Below, in pieces: positions 1 through 10,125 of a stretch of DNA of 64,000 bases; within the stretch, counting starts at the first letter, position 1, and every line of letters starts with the position of its first letter. Below the pieces are notes generated by a model, which did not search any database, was not told the DNA's origin, and saw only the letters and a program-made list of their open reading frames with translations. Source of the stretch: Fomitopsis serialis (lineage: Eukaryota > Basidiomycota > Agaricomycetes > Polyporales > Fomitopsidaceae); the NCBI RefSeq assembly GCF_022376445.1, contig NW_025954969.1, positions 124,001 through 188,000 on the forward strand, given 5' to 3'. Made by a program: the position numbers and the translations under genes.

Positions 1-381
1 TCCGGTTATACGCGGAGAAGCCTCAGTCGCATCTGGACACATTGGTCGTCTGGAGAGTTACAGCGATCGAGGCCGGCTGGGACCGCCTATGCCTTAGGCA
101 AATTCCCAGATAACGTACCCTTGAGGGCTAAGGGACATGCGCACGTTGGCCTCTCAGTCTGGCTCAGCGAGCTCGTACAACGCACGAAGCCAATGACTGC
201 TCCAAAGAGGTTACTGTTGGCACGCAGTCGGACCCTGCATCCGATACGACCTGCAAATGCCAGGTAGCGTCGCATTGAGATCCGATGTCCAGCTTTAATG
301 AAAACAACTGGCTGTCTCGGATACGCATTGTTTGCGAATGACACATGCCCGTCTGATCTAACCTGATCTATTTGCTCGCAG

Positions 382-1776
382 ATCGACGTGTCCGTGAACG
401 CACCCACAGCGGGTACCATCACGGAACACCTTGCAAACGAGGAGGACACGGTGGCTGTTGGCCAGGATCTGTTCAAGATCGAACCCGGTGAGGGTGGTGC
501 GGCGCCGCAGGGTAAGAAGCCGGAGGAGCCGGAGGCTGCTCCGCCGAAAGAGAAGGAGGACAAGGCGGAGCCCAAGGACCAGCAGGTCGAGAAGAGCCTG
601 CCAGAGCCGCCAGAACCGGCGCCGTCCGACGTGCGTGCGAAGGACACAGCTGGCGTGCAGGAGGGCCATGAGAAGAAGGACGTGAAGGAGACGTCGAAAC
701 CCGCGCCGCCGGCGAAGGGCAAGGGGGAGAAGGAGAAGCCCGCGCCAGCACCGCGGGTCGCGGGGGCACGGACGGAGACGCGGGTGAAGATGAGCCGGAT
801 GCGGCAGCGCATTGCGGAGCGGCTGAAGGAGTCGCAGAACGCGGCGGCGTCGCTGACGACGTTCAACGAGATCGACATGCACAGCCTGATGGAGATGCGG
901 AAGAAGTACAAGGACGAGGTGATGAAGACGCACGACGTGAAGCTTGGGTTCATGAGCGCGTTCGCGCGCGCGTCGTGCCTCGCGCTGAAGGAGATCCCGA
1001 ACGCGAACGCGGCCATCGAGGGCGACGAGATCGTGTACCGCGACTACGTTGACCTCAGCGTCGCGGTCGCGACCCCCAAGGGCCTCGTCACGCCCGTCGT
1101 GCGGAATGCGGAGAACATGAACTTCGTCGAGATCGAGAAGGAGATTGCTTCGTTGGGCAAGAAGGTGCGTAGTCTGCGTATGTTCGATGTATGAGTGGCG
1201 ACTGAGGATGGTTGTGCAGGCCCGCGACGGCAAGCTCACGCTCGAGGACATGTCGGGCGGCACCTTCACTATGTAAGACACTTACTCATCCATCTGGTTG
1301 CTTACTGACCCCCGGCTCAGCTCTAATGGCGGAGTCTTCGGCTCCCTCTATGGTACACCCATCATCAACTTGCCGCAAGCTGCTGTGCTTGGTAAGTCGC
1401 CGTTCCCGCATCCTCGCCTTGGCGATCGCGGGGGGGCAAGCCGCCCCGGATCGACTGGTCTGAGTTGATTGGATGTGGCTGACCGGATGCACGCAGGCAT
1501 GCACACGATCAAGGAGCGCCCGGTCGTGGTCGACGGCCAGATTGTGATCCGCCCGATCATGGTCGTCGCGTTGACGTACGACCACCGGCTGCTCGACGGG
1601 CGGGAAGCGGTCACCTTCCTCGGTGCGTGTCTACCGACCACCCTTCCGGTGCCTAACTGACTTCGCGTGTTTCTGCGCTTCGCTTGTTTGCTTGTTCTCC
1701 AACCACTGTGTTCTGGCATGGTACAGTCAAGGTGCGGGACTATCTCGAGGATCCCCGCAAGATGCTCCTCGCCTAG
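382..1776 (+). CDS. KGD2: Dihydrolipoamide succinyltransferase, E2 of 2-oxoglutarate dehydrogenase (5' part missing)
   Basis: E2 core of the mitochondrial 2-oxoglutarate dehydrogenase complex, which transfers succinyl from lipoyl-lysine to CoA in the TCA cycle. Five exons are readable: 382-1164, 1220-1272, 1321-1391, 1497-1622 and 1727-1776 (about 360 residues). The first begins just after an intron acceptor with [13 protein letters not shown], the second half of a lipoyl domain, so the lipoyl lysine (ETDK) and the mitochondrial presequence are absent. A linker rich in Pro, Lys, Glu and Ala follows, then the catalytic domain starting near [19 protein letters not shown]. The active-site motif [12 protein letters not shown] (HxxxDG) lies in exon 4 and the end reads [14 protein letters not shown]. 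No E3-binding domain is apparent, as is usual for fungal Kgd2. The catalytic half is in frame. The 381 bp upstream hold no recognisable lipoyl-domain exon in any frame, so the missing exons are beyond the window across an unusually long intron, or the gene is broken here. Confidence 0.9.
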
Positions 1777-3088
1777 AGCCCGGGACTCCAGCGCACACCG
1801 CTCTAGGCCGTGTGTGTCTCATCCGAGACTCACGCACGCACGGCCGGTGTGGTGTACGACGCTCTGTTTCTCGCTCTGGCCGTGAGACGGGAACGCCTCC
1901 TACGGACCTATCCTATTCTGCGCATCCGATGTTCACAAGCGTGCTGTAATGTTCCCAACGCCTGCGACTTCGCTATACAATACTTTATTACCTTTGGCTC
2001 TGTCGCTCGCTGGAGCGCGGGGGCTATGGTCCAGGTGAGTGCGATGGCGATGGCGATTGCGGGATCCGGGGACCACGAGTGCTGCGACTTATTGAGGCCT
2101 GACTGCGAGGGTAAGGCTGCAAACCTACCGCAAGTAGGCGTCCTGTGGCCGTGCGCCGGGTGCAGATAAGCTACAGCCTACGGTGCGAGGCGAGCGCTAT
2201 CGCGAGGTGCGTGTCCTTGTCTGCGTTGGGATGGTCACGATCCGGGCGCGGGGACGTGCCTATCAGTCGATGACGATGAGGGTCCCTCGCGGGGCGGAAG
2301 GTTTTCATTTCGCAGGGTGAAACCGTCGGAACGAGATTCCAGGTCCGAGATTCGTGGGCGATCGCCGTCTTGCTTGAACCCCTGGTGAGACTCGCAGCGG
2401 TGTGGTGTGGGCGGGCCTTGAGGCTAGCGGACGACCTGCCGCAGTCGCGAACTCCTCTTCGGCAGTATCACAGTGATAGTGGTGGACTCGGATTCGGGGG
2501 GCGATGATCCCAGTCTGCCAGAGGCACGCCTTGTCATCCTGTCATTGCGTTACCGTAATGCGATGCCCGCGTCCACCTGCGCGGTGGATCTTCCCGGCAC
2601 AGCGGTGGGAACTCGGACGGTCCGGGCAATTGAGTTCGGGGCCTGCCAGAAACTCTGATGGACCTGCGGTATGGGGAGTGGTCGGCCGGGGATGGCAGCT
2701 GCTGGCCTCTGGTAGATTCGTGATGGTTCCCCGAGTGGAGTGGGAGGGCCTATGGGAGGAGTTGCGGTGGATTGGCTCCGCGTCGGGATGTGGTGAAGAT
2801 GAGATAGGGCGGAGCGGGTTGAGTATGTAGCTGCTCCTGGGGAGTGGTGGCCTGTAGCTTGCATGTAGCTGTGAGTGTCGTTTTCTGCGATGCGAATCTT
2901 GCGCGGAGCTTTGTGCAGCTCGGGACTGAAGCAGATCAGGCTAAAGCCGGCGCTTCGGGATTGAATTCATCTCGAATTGTGCTTTGCGATGGGCTGCGAA
3001 GTTGGCAAGCGTTGCAGGAGTGCTATTTATCCACTTAAGCCTTTCACTTTGTACGCCATTCAAGGCGAGCGGGCACACTCTGTTGCGG
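1777..3088. other. Intergenic stretch without recognisable gene
   Basis: About 1.3 kb between the KGD2 stop codon and the left target duplication of the TIR element. The first 200-400 bp are presumably KGD2 3' UTR. Only short open frames are present and none shows a recognisable protein motif or a convincing splice pattern. No tRNA or other RNA gene was seen. Confidence 0.5.
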
Positions 3089-3096
3089 GAACTTTG
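3089..3096. repeat. Left 8-bp target-site duplication
   Basis: GAACTTTG immediately precedes the left terminal inverted repeat and is identical to 4820-4827. Confidence 0.88.
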
Positions 3097-3130
3097 AGGA
3101 CCCCGGGCAAGGCGCTTATAGGTCCGATCC
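3097..3130. repeat. Left terminal inverted repeat
   Basis: Pairs with 4786-4819 in reverse complement: the outer 24 bp are identical, one mismatch follows, then GTCCGATCC matches again. Confidence 0.88.
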
Positions 3131-3154
3131 GAAAACCCCGGATTTTGGGCCCTT

Positions 3155-3244
3155 ATGTCCGCACGATTTTGACCCCTGTTATGTCCGCATCAGGATAGGA
3201 CCTACCTGTAGGGGTGCTTTATGGCCGCATGACGGATCGGACCT
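3155..3244. repeat. Left subterminal repeats
   Basis: Three degenerate plus-strand copies of a motif resembling TATGKCCGCAY...GGATMGGACMT begin near 3155, 3180 and 3220. Arrays of subterminal repeats commonly bind transposase in hAT-like elements; that role is inferred here. Confidence 0.7.
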
Positions 3245-3667
3245 CTCAAAAATGCGGTAAAATCGGAGAAAATGCCCAAAAAATCGCTGCATGCCCTACA
3301 CATTGCGTCGGAGTAGACTACCAAGGAAAACGCCCACATTTGTCCCCCTTTATCGTCAAAACGGTTGCATGAGTAGCACATACGCATAAGCGCCGAGTAC
3401 CATATCTCGAGCGCCCAACATTCGTAAGTACGAATGTACTCTAGGTGGCACGTCACAAGAGTAGTCGCTAATTGACACGGATGGTGAGAGACAATCAAGC
3501 GGGCAAGCCAGTCGGTTGCGAGATGATAGCGAACATGGGAGGTCAGGAGTACTGATATGGTCCTTCATGACTTGGTTGGTACTCGAGGTCGACGAAGAAC
3601 CTGGCGCATCTTTAGAATGAGGTCGACTGTGAGATTGTTTGTAGCTGGTCACTGCCAGTGGCCCTAA

Positions 3668-4150
3668 GGCTCGTGACCGATGGCTTGCTTGACCGCGGCG
3701 ATGGCAGTCGCATATTTGAAGCTCGCGAACAATGGCGTGTAGCCGACCGAGACGAATGCGAATGCGAGAAAACGCTCTCGGTAGAGTACGAGAAATGCGC
3801 CCCTGCGAGTCAAACACTTGGCCAGTATGCCTGGGTAGCCAACATCCTACGGGCCAGTTGCTCTGGCTGAACCTGGCCCAAGCGGTACCACTACGACCAC
3901 ATCGCGTCTCAATGAGACGTGCAGCGTCGGATGCCCTTTCCCAGCTACTGAAGCACTCACCAGTGGTGTTCTGGTGTTCTGTCACGATCGCCTTGCTCAC
4001 GTTCTCACGTCCGCGCATATCGCGCTGTGTTTGTTGTCTCCGCCGGCTTGTCCATGCCGCCGTAGCCAAGCATGTCAGGCACAATGATTGAGTGGCCCCC
4101 GCCTTGAAGAACGCGTACGTGTCTCCGGACGAGTGGTAGCCTTCGAAGAA
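3668..4150 (-). pseudogene. Decayed alpha/beta-hydrolase (epoxide-hydrolase-like) gene carried in the TIR element
   Basis: On the minus strand, 4020-4150 encodes, across a one-base frame break, TYAFFKAG followed by GHSIIVPDMLGYGGMDKP. The block VPDMLGYGGxDKP is the conserved stretch after the nucleophile-side strand in fungal epoxide-hydrolase-like alpha/beta hydrolases. A second block at 3668-3805 reads RERFLAFAFVSVGYTP followed by FASFKYATAIAAVKQAIGHE, the family's next conserved region, and starts after a plausible intron acceptor. A stop codon follows directly. The segment that should carry the nucleophile elbow (GHDWG-type) and the C-terminal acid/His part cannot be recovered in frame. 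Known family members act on epoxides or related substrates in detoxification. This copy looks non-functional. It lies entirely between the terminal repeats, so it is cargo (gene capture) rather than flanking DNA. Confidence 0.7.
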
Positions 4151-4642
4151 CGAGATGCTTTAGTCTCCTGTATCTTGGTCAGCCAAACCAGGTCGAACGC
4201 ACCCTACTAGCAATCTTCATGTGTCCGTGTCGAGCCATCGGCGCGTGATCTGCGAGAGAGGCTAATGAGACGCGTTGTGCGCGTAAATCCTACACTGCGG
4301 TGCATGAATTCAGCGTGAATACAGCTATGTATAGTATTCTGTAAACAGGAGGCGAGACTCACATTGTAGTACAATACAAGCTTGGCCAGTCTACCAAGTC
4401 CCACATGACGGACGCATTCAGAGAATCTGCAATTCCGGGGTCCCAATCATAACAAGCAGCTGCATGCGATCATCGTAGCGAATCAGTAAGTTATCTTCCA
4501 GGCCCGAGCAGATACCATCACCCGCGATGCCATCCACAGAAGTTAGTAGCATTGCTTAGCTGAGAGATCCACGACGTGAAGTATGCTACGTACCAATCTC
4601 GCGATACTGGCTTCGCCGTCAAAGGCGACCACGAGGTCAATT

Positions 4643-4797
4643 TATGGCCGCATACGGATAGGACATGCGAACGTGACAGCATCTATGGCCGCATATGGAT
4701 CGGACATGGCGCGAGCTCTGGCAGGTCTATGGCCGCACCAGGATCGGACATGAGCGCCCTATTTGGGCTGGTTATGGCCGCACCAGGATCGGACGTA
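4643..4797. repeat. Right subterminal repeats
   Basis: Four copies of the same roughly 25-bp motif start at 4643, 4684, 4728 and 4773. Each begins TATGGCCGCA and ends near GGAC(A/G)T, in the same orientation as the left set. Confidence 0.8.
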
Positions 4798-4819
4798 TAA
4801 GCGCCTTGCCCGGGGTCCT
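4786..4819. repeat. Right terminal inverted repeat
   Basis: Reverse complement of 3097-3130 with a single mismatch over 34 bp; the outermost 24 bp are perfect. Confidence 0.88.
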
Positions 4820-4827
4820 GAACTTTG
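4820..4827. repeat. Right 8-bp target-site duplication
   Basis: GAACTTTG immediately follows the right terminal inverted repeat and is identical to 3089-3096. Confidence 0.88.
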
Positions 4828-6058
4828 ACTTGTTCCACCAAAGAAGCGTGAGCGCTACCGCACCTGTACGCGGGAGGACAATAGACATAGACGTCGACGG
4901 GATCTTCGACGCCCCAACTCGGACAATGCGCTGCGCCTCACGCCGACAGCGACCACCCAGTGATTCATCCATCCGATCCTCGTACAGGCTGTGTCGGTCA
5001 TCGTTCCACGCGATAAGGTGGGCGACATGGAGGCCAAGTGCTCAGGCGAAGGCGCTGTTGGGAACACATGATGATGCGAGTCTGAGTTCCGCCGCTGGCG
5101 TGACCTCTGCGCAGTGCTAACCTTCTGCCAGTTTGTTGAACGAGATATCTATCTTGCGCGCTACGCTCGCCGTCCTAAAGAGCACAAGTGTGCTGAAGTG
5201 CGCAAGACTCGGGGGAGAGGAAGTGACGTCGGGAAGCGCGCGGCGGACACCATGGCATGGTATGAGCGCGCACGCGCGCAGAGCCGACGAGCACCGACGA
5301 GAAGTTTTCGCGACAGCAAGAACAATGGAGAGCACAGAAGGCCATTGTCCAACTCGGGGTGACATTGACACTGACAAGCGAGAACAAAGAAGTCGCGTAC
5401 TCGCAGCAACGGACGGAGCAACTGGCGCAGAGTCCGACCACAGAATCCACGCAAGGACGAGCGTAGAACGGGACTGTCAGTGCGTGCGACAGGCTCACGG
5501 AGGCTGTGAGGTGGAAGGTGGTCTCGAGCGCGATAACGGGAGCTGGAGTAGTTTGGAGGAGACATGCTGGACAAGGACCGAGAAGGAGGAGAAGCCGCGC
5601 GGAGGATGGCGTGGAAGAGATCAAGGGTAGGAGCATGCCCATTGCAAGCGCATCTTCCGCGTCTGCTGCCCGCTACACACTGGCCTCGTGGCTCGCGGAG
5701 TGGCCGCAGGAGGCAAGGGAGGATCGCGCGAGCGGGCCTGCCTCCTCTGCCTGGGGCCCGCCTCGAGCCCGCTGACCGGCACAGGCTCGACAGGGGCGAG
5801 ACTGCTAGGCGCCCACGGCAGGTGGCTACCATCCGCCACCGGCACGCCCCGGCTGTCAATTTGCGGCGGTGCCCGATATGGGCACGCTTGCGGAGACGCG
5901 GGATGGGTTTGAACTCCGACCGAACGCCGGATTGATTACAAGAGCAGGTGACGGCGCCGGGTCGCCCCATACCCCCTGCCTCGTTTTTCATCGCCAGCCA
6001 TTCCGTCCCCGTCGTCGCGCACGTCGCCCTCCTCCCCGTCCCCCTCCTCCTCGCCGCC
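4828..6058. other. Intergenic stretch, probable upstream region of the decapping-factor gene
   Basis: About 1.2 kb after the right target duplication. It contains several overlapping open frames on both strands but no recognisable domain. Composition becomes C-rich from about 5980, consistent with a 5' UTR for the gene starting at 6059. Confidence 0.45.
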
Positions 6059-7472
6059 ATGCTCGCCGTCCACAAGCCGCTACCAGCCCACTTCGCCCCG
6101 CCGCTCTTCCGTCCGACCCACAGCCGCCACCCGACCGCGCCCGTCGTCATCAAGCCTACGCACACGCCGGGCCTCTTGTCGCTCTCCAAGCCCACGCAGC
6201 CGGCCGCGCGCCCGCAGTCAACTCACCAGCGAGATCGCCAGGCCAGGTCGTCGCCCAGAGGCAAGAAGACACCGCCTGCGCAACAGGCGCCGGTGCACAC
6301 GTCCGCTGTCGAGGACAGCAAGCCGTTGGGCTCACCCGCAAAGGCGGATGGCGCAGCGCCAGACAAGGCCAAAGTGCAGTCTGGTCCGGCCGCTGCGGCT
6401 GACAAGTCCACTAGGGGCCGTCAGCCCAGCAAACCCGCCAAAGATAAGGCACAGCGAAGGTATGTGCAGCTCATCCTCCACGTCCCCTCCGTATCCAGTC
6501 GTAGTAATGTCTCGCGGTCACACCAGGAGCGTATCATCTTGTTCCCGTCTCCCTGCGCGACGACCCGCACACCAACCTTCCCCTCCCCCCGCCGACAGGA
6601 TACCCTCGCAGGCAGAGGCTCCCGTTCAACGCCCGACCAAGTCCCACCCTATTCTAAGCACTTCGGTATCGGAGCTCAACGATCCTTTTGCCATTATTGA
6701 GTCTTCTACCGGGGCAGCCCCGAAGGAGCCAGCAAAGGCTGGCTCGAAGGGCCCTGCTTTCCATCCGCTTCCACCGCTTGCCCAGCCGTCTGGCAAGCTC
6801 GCTCGCCGCCGTCAGCTCAACTCCCGAGCCTCGCCTTCGCCGATCACTGCCAAGACCCACCAGCAGCGCAAGGACCGCGTTGCCGCCCTCGTCGGCTCCG
6901 TTCCTGAGGACCTCTCTCAGCTCGCGATCCACGACGATGTCTCCGCGACGCCCGTCCGACGGAGCAAAGTCCATCGTGCTGCAGCCGAAAACAGACCTAT
7001 CTTCCCCGTCTGTGACGACTCGAGCGAGGCTGACGACAGTGACGACACTCCGCCGACAACGCCCCTCCGAGAATCTGCCAGCGTGCCTATCAAGAAGCAT
7101 CTGCGTCACTGGCCCGCCACGGGGAGCGCCAACAGTGCCCCGCGTACGGCTCCTCTGGCGTCGACGTTCGTCTTCCCGTTTATCCCGAGTCCGAGTCCTT
7201 CCCCGACGCCCGCTCAACGCCGCCGTAACCACCGCCGCGTTCCTAGCGAGGGCGTTTTCCACATGTCTATGGATGACGATTCGTCGTCGTCGTCCTCGGA
7301 GTTCCCTTCGACGAACAAGGCGTTGCACCCCCGATCGAGGCGTCCCGCTTCGCAGTCTCGCGAGTCAGTCGCAGGCGAAACGTCCACTTCTGCTCCCCAA
7401 GTGGGCTTTTTCGCGGGCTCAGCATTCCAGAACTCGCCCAGTCCTGAGGACCTGCCGCCGCCATCGTTTTGA
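6059..7472 (+). CDS. Disordered protein with C-terminal Edc1/PNRC-type decapping-activator motif
   Basis: Two exons (6059-6459 and 6599-7472; intron 139 nt, phase preserved as AG|G ATA) give about 424 residues. The protein is almost wholly low-complexity, rich in Pro, Ser, Ala and Lys, with an acidic patch (DDSSEADDSDD) and a serine run near residue 360. No folded domain is visible. The last residues, FFAGSAFQNSPSPEDLPPPSF, fit the short linear motif of Edc1/Edc2 and metazoan PNRC proteins (Y/F-A-G-x-x-F-x-x-S-P-x-P-x-x-L-P-x-P). In those proteins it binds the Dcp1 EVH1 domain and stimulates Dcp2. I infer a cytoplasmic mRNA-decapping enhancer. An upstream in-frame ATG at 5948 exists; 6059 is preferred because coding-like sequence (MLAVHKPLPAHFAPPL) begins there. 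The reading frame is intact. The family link rests on one motif. Confidence 0.7.
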
Positions 7473-10125
7473 TTGTATTTGTACATCGTTTAGAATTCAT
7501 CAAGTGTAGAGGTGAGTACTTCTGCTTATTTATCCGGCACCTACTCATCGTGTTTTTTCTCAGTCCAAGTTCATCGGGTCCATAGAAGCTCTTATATTTC
7601 TAATCGCTGATCTTCAAGTCTAATACCCAATACTCCGAAGCCCTTCGTCGACAACATAATGTGTCCTATACTTTCCCCACCATCACCACTGCCGCCATCT
7701 ACCCTCATCCACCCCGACGTCTCCGATTCTTCCGGGCTTCGGAGCTGTATCGCTCACCATCAGCATATCATTATCAACTCGACGCATCGCATCATCGTTA
7801 TTGGGTTCAGCGGTCTCTGGGTCCTCGGTCCATTTGGGCTTCTTCACACTTGCATGACATTCACTGGCGCAAACATCGGTCACACCCTCGGTCAACGGTT
7901 ACTCGCTCAGGACGCTTCGCTTCGATCTATCTCCGCTTCACACTAGATACCCCGCCTCTCGCTGGGTCCGTCGTCGGCAAGGCATTCATACCCCTCGCCG
8001 CGACACTGGGACTCGTTGGCACTCTGCATGCACGCATGCTGGGCTGCGAGCGAGACTCGTCTTCACCTTCAAGTGTAAATATCATCCATCTCGCCTCGTC
8101 TCCCGGCTTCTCTCGCACACCCCATTGTACCACCCGGCTCACATGTGCATGCTCTCGCATTCCTGCATCCTCGCATCGCATTCCCCTGCTCACGCCGGCC
8201 TGCCGCTCGCTCGTGCGGGCCTACGTTGTACCACCAAGATATCGATAGACAGCAAGTAGTATAACTTACGCAAGAAAACCCAAGAAAATGAAGACTCGCA
8301 AAATCCTCGCTCGGTCGCCAAAGGGCGGCTGCCGCGAAGCCTAACTTATACGACTCTGGCGTCGGTGGCTACCGATGCCGGGGGCTATTATCTGTCGTCG
8401 TCGAATTTTTCGTCGTCTTGGCTGGCTCCCCGGGTGCGCACGCAGGCGCTCTACCACGTCGTGTGTCTTGGATTTTGGGACTTTGCTCGCATCATCGTAT
8501 CTGGTCTCCCCCTGTCGTGTCGATCACCTCCCCCTACTCCATTTCTATCATACCGTGTCCCCGCTGCCGTTTCTGCTTTTGTTGGCCGGGGACGTATTAC
8601 GCTCGCCGAGGTACTTCGTTTGCCCCCCTTCCTTCGCTCCGCTCCCCCCTCCCCTTCCTCCACACGCCTCTACCCTCGGCGAGCTGCTCAGGTGTATCAA
8701 TAACCACAATGTCGATTACCTCGTCGTCTCCTCTTCGGTTCTACAGTTGTACCCTATTTACTCCGTCCGGCAGCGTTGTGAGGTAGCTCGCGGCGCCGCC
8801 GGCGGGGGCCCGTATTGTTACGATAGACCTTGTCTACTATTTACGCCTCTTCCTTCCGAGTTTATTTTTTCTTCCTCGAGACCCGTTCTCCCCTTCCGCT
8901 ATCTGTGCATGACTTATTGTGGGCGTCTTGCCGGTGTACGCTGTTGGACTGCTGTGAGTGTCATTCCGAGCCCAGAGTCCGTGAGTGCTGTAACTGACCT
9001 GCGCTTCCTCACCAGCCCCGTCTATATTATACAACATATCGCGCATACCCAACACTACTCCCCAATACTGTCCACCCGCCGGGCCCTCGTCACTGGCGCT
9101 CCCTCGCGAGCGTCAGGCTGTACATACAAGATATCTGGCGACACCCGGTGGTCTTGGGTCTCACACCACACTCCAACAACACTACCACGCTCCTTAAATC
9201 CAATGGAATCCTCTTGTTGTCCTAGTTCGCCGAATACGTATATATACAACAACGACTTAGACCTGTGTCTCGATCGCCGTGGATCGCCCCTCCCGACGTG
9301 GAGGGTGCGATGTGTCCCTCAGCTACGTGTTTCCGGTTCTGGTTCCCGTGTCTCCTATTCCCTTCCCAGTGTCCGTATTCCTACCCGACTCCTTCGCCTC
9401 GTGGTCGACATTTGACCCTCGCTCTGCATCGCGCCTCCGCACGGCGCAGCGGTACACCGGCACTCACCCACTTGTATCAGTACGGCCGTCGTCATCTGTA
9501 CCGCTAGCCGCATCCATACCCGCACTCGTATCCACTCTCCGCTGTATCTGGCTCTCGCTCTCGCATCGCTGCATCTCACCCCCTCACGCATGCCTTTTAC
9601 GCCATGTCACGATTATGCGGAGTGCGTTGGGTCGGTCGGCGGAGCAGGCGGCGGTGTCGCGACGGGAGTCGACGTCGATCGGTGGAGGGGCAGGCGTCGT
9701 CGTCTCGGTCTTGTCCCGATTTCTCTATGATATGGCGAAGCAGGTGCGGCTGCGGTAGGCCGTCGCACGGACGTGGTTCGTGTTTCGCGTTTTTCTTTTA
9801 CGTATGTCAAGAACTCGATGATACTTGTATGCCGTGTACGAACTGTTACTCCTAGTGATGTATGAGGAGTGGTCGAATGAAGATTTCTTTTTCTCTATGC
9901 ATCTGATTTGTGTGATGTCTGCATTGCAGCGAGTTCCTCGCTGCTGTCGAGTTTGCGAGACACGGCGCTCAAAGCGTTGTTGACGGGTCAAAGGAGAGGC
10001 TGAATCGACGAGGACTGGATACATTCAGACACGGGCTATGCTACATCCATACACATACAAAACGAAGAACCGAAAGACAGTGAGGTAGTAATGCTATAAT
10101 CGTCAAACAAACCCATCCACCCCGC
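7473..10125. other. Long pyrimidine-rich gene-free stretch (possible long 3' UTR or non-coding transcript)
   Basis: About 2.6 kb, strongly biased to C and T on the plus strand from about 7640 to 9600. The bias removes stop codons and leaves long open frames (for example 8375-9415) whose translations are Ser/Pro/Arg/Leu-rich without conserved motifs, so I do not call them genes. A possible donor (GTGAGT) follows the stop of the preceding gene near 7510, so a spliced, very long 3' UTR is conceivable. Poly-A-like AT-rich sequence appears at 10040-10110. Confidence 0.4.

Larger units (their letters stand above)
3097..4819. mobile_element. Non-autonomous TIR DNA transposon, 1,723 bp, 8-bp TSD
   Basis: The ends form a perfect 24-bp inverted repeat (3097-3120 against 4796-4819, starting AGGACCCCGGGC), extending to 34 bp with one mismatch (3097-3130 / 4786-4819). 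The octamer GAACTTTG directly abuts both ends (3089-3096 and 4820-4827), a perfect 8-bp target-site duplication. Inside each end are repeats of a roughly 25-bp motif with core TATGGCCGCA and GGATCGGAC. An 8-bp duplication is known for hAT, P and KDZ/Zisupton elements. The terminal bases do not match the usual hAT CAG/TAG start, so I leave the superfamily open. No transposase motif is visible, so mobilisation in trans is inferred. The interior carries a decayed alpha/beta-hydrolase gene on the minus strand. Confidence 0.88.

Noticed and set aside
87..1281. Long minus-strand open frames (87-1016 and 358-1281) opposite KGD2
   Set aside because: They mirror the GC-rich, stop-poor KGD2 coding exon; their translations are Arg/Ser-rich without motifs, while the plus strand encodes a known enzyme.
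3356..4084. A 242-codon minus-strand frame inside the TIR element, considered as a transposase
   Set aside because: It is composition-driven and runs across frames of the decayed hydrolase. The family-like blocks lie in other frames, and no transposase motif is visible.
8375..9415. A 346-codon plus-strand open frame
   Set aside because: The C/T-rich strand simply lacks stop codons; the translation has no conserved segment and no splice or start context.
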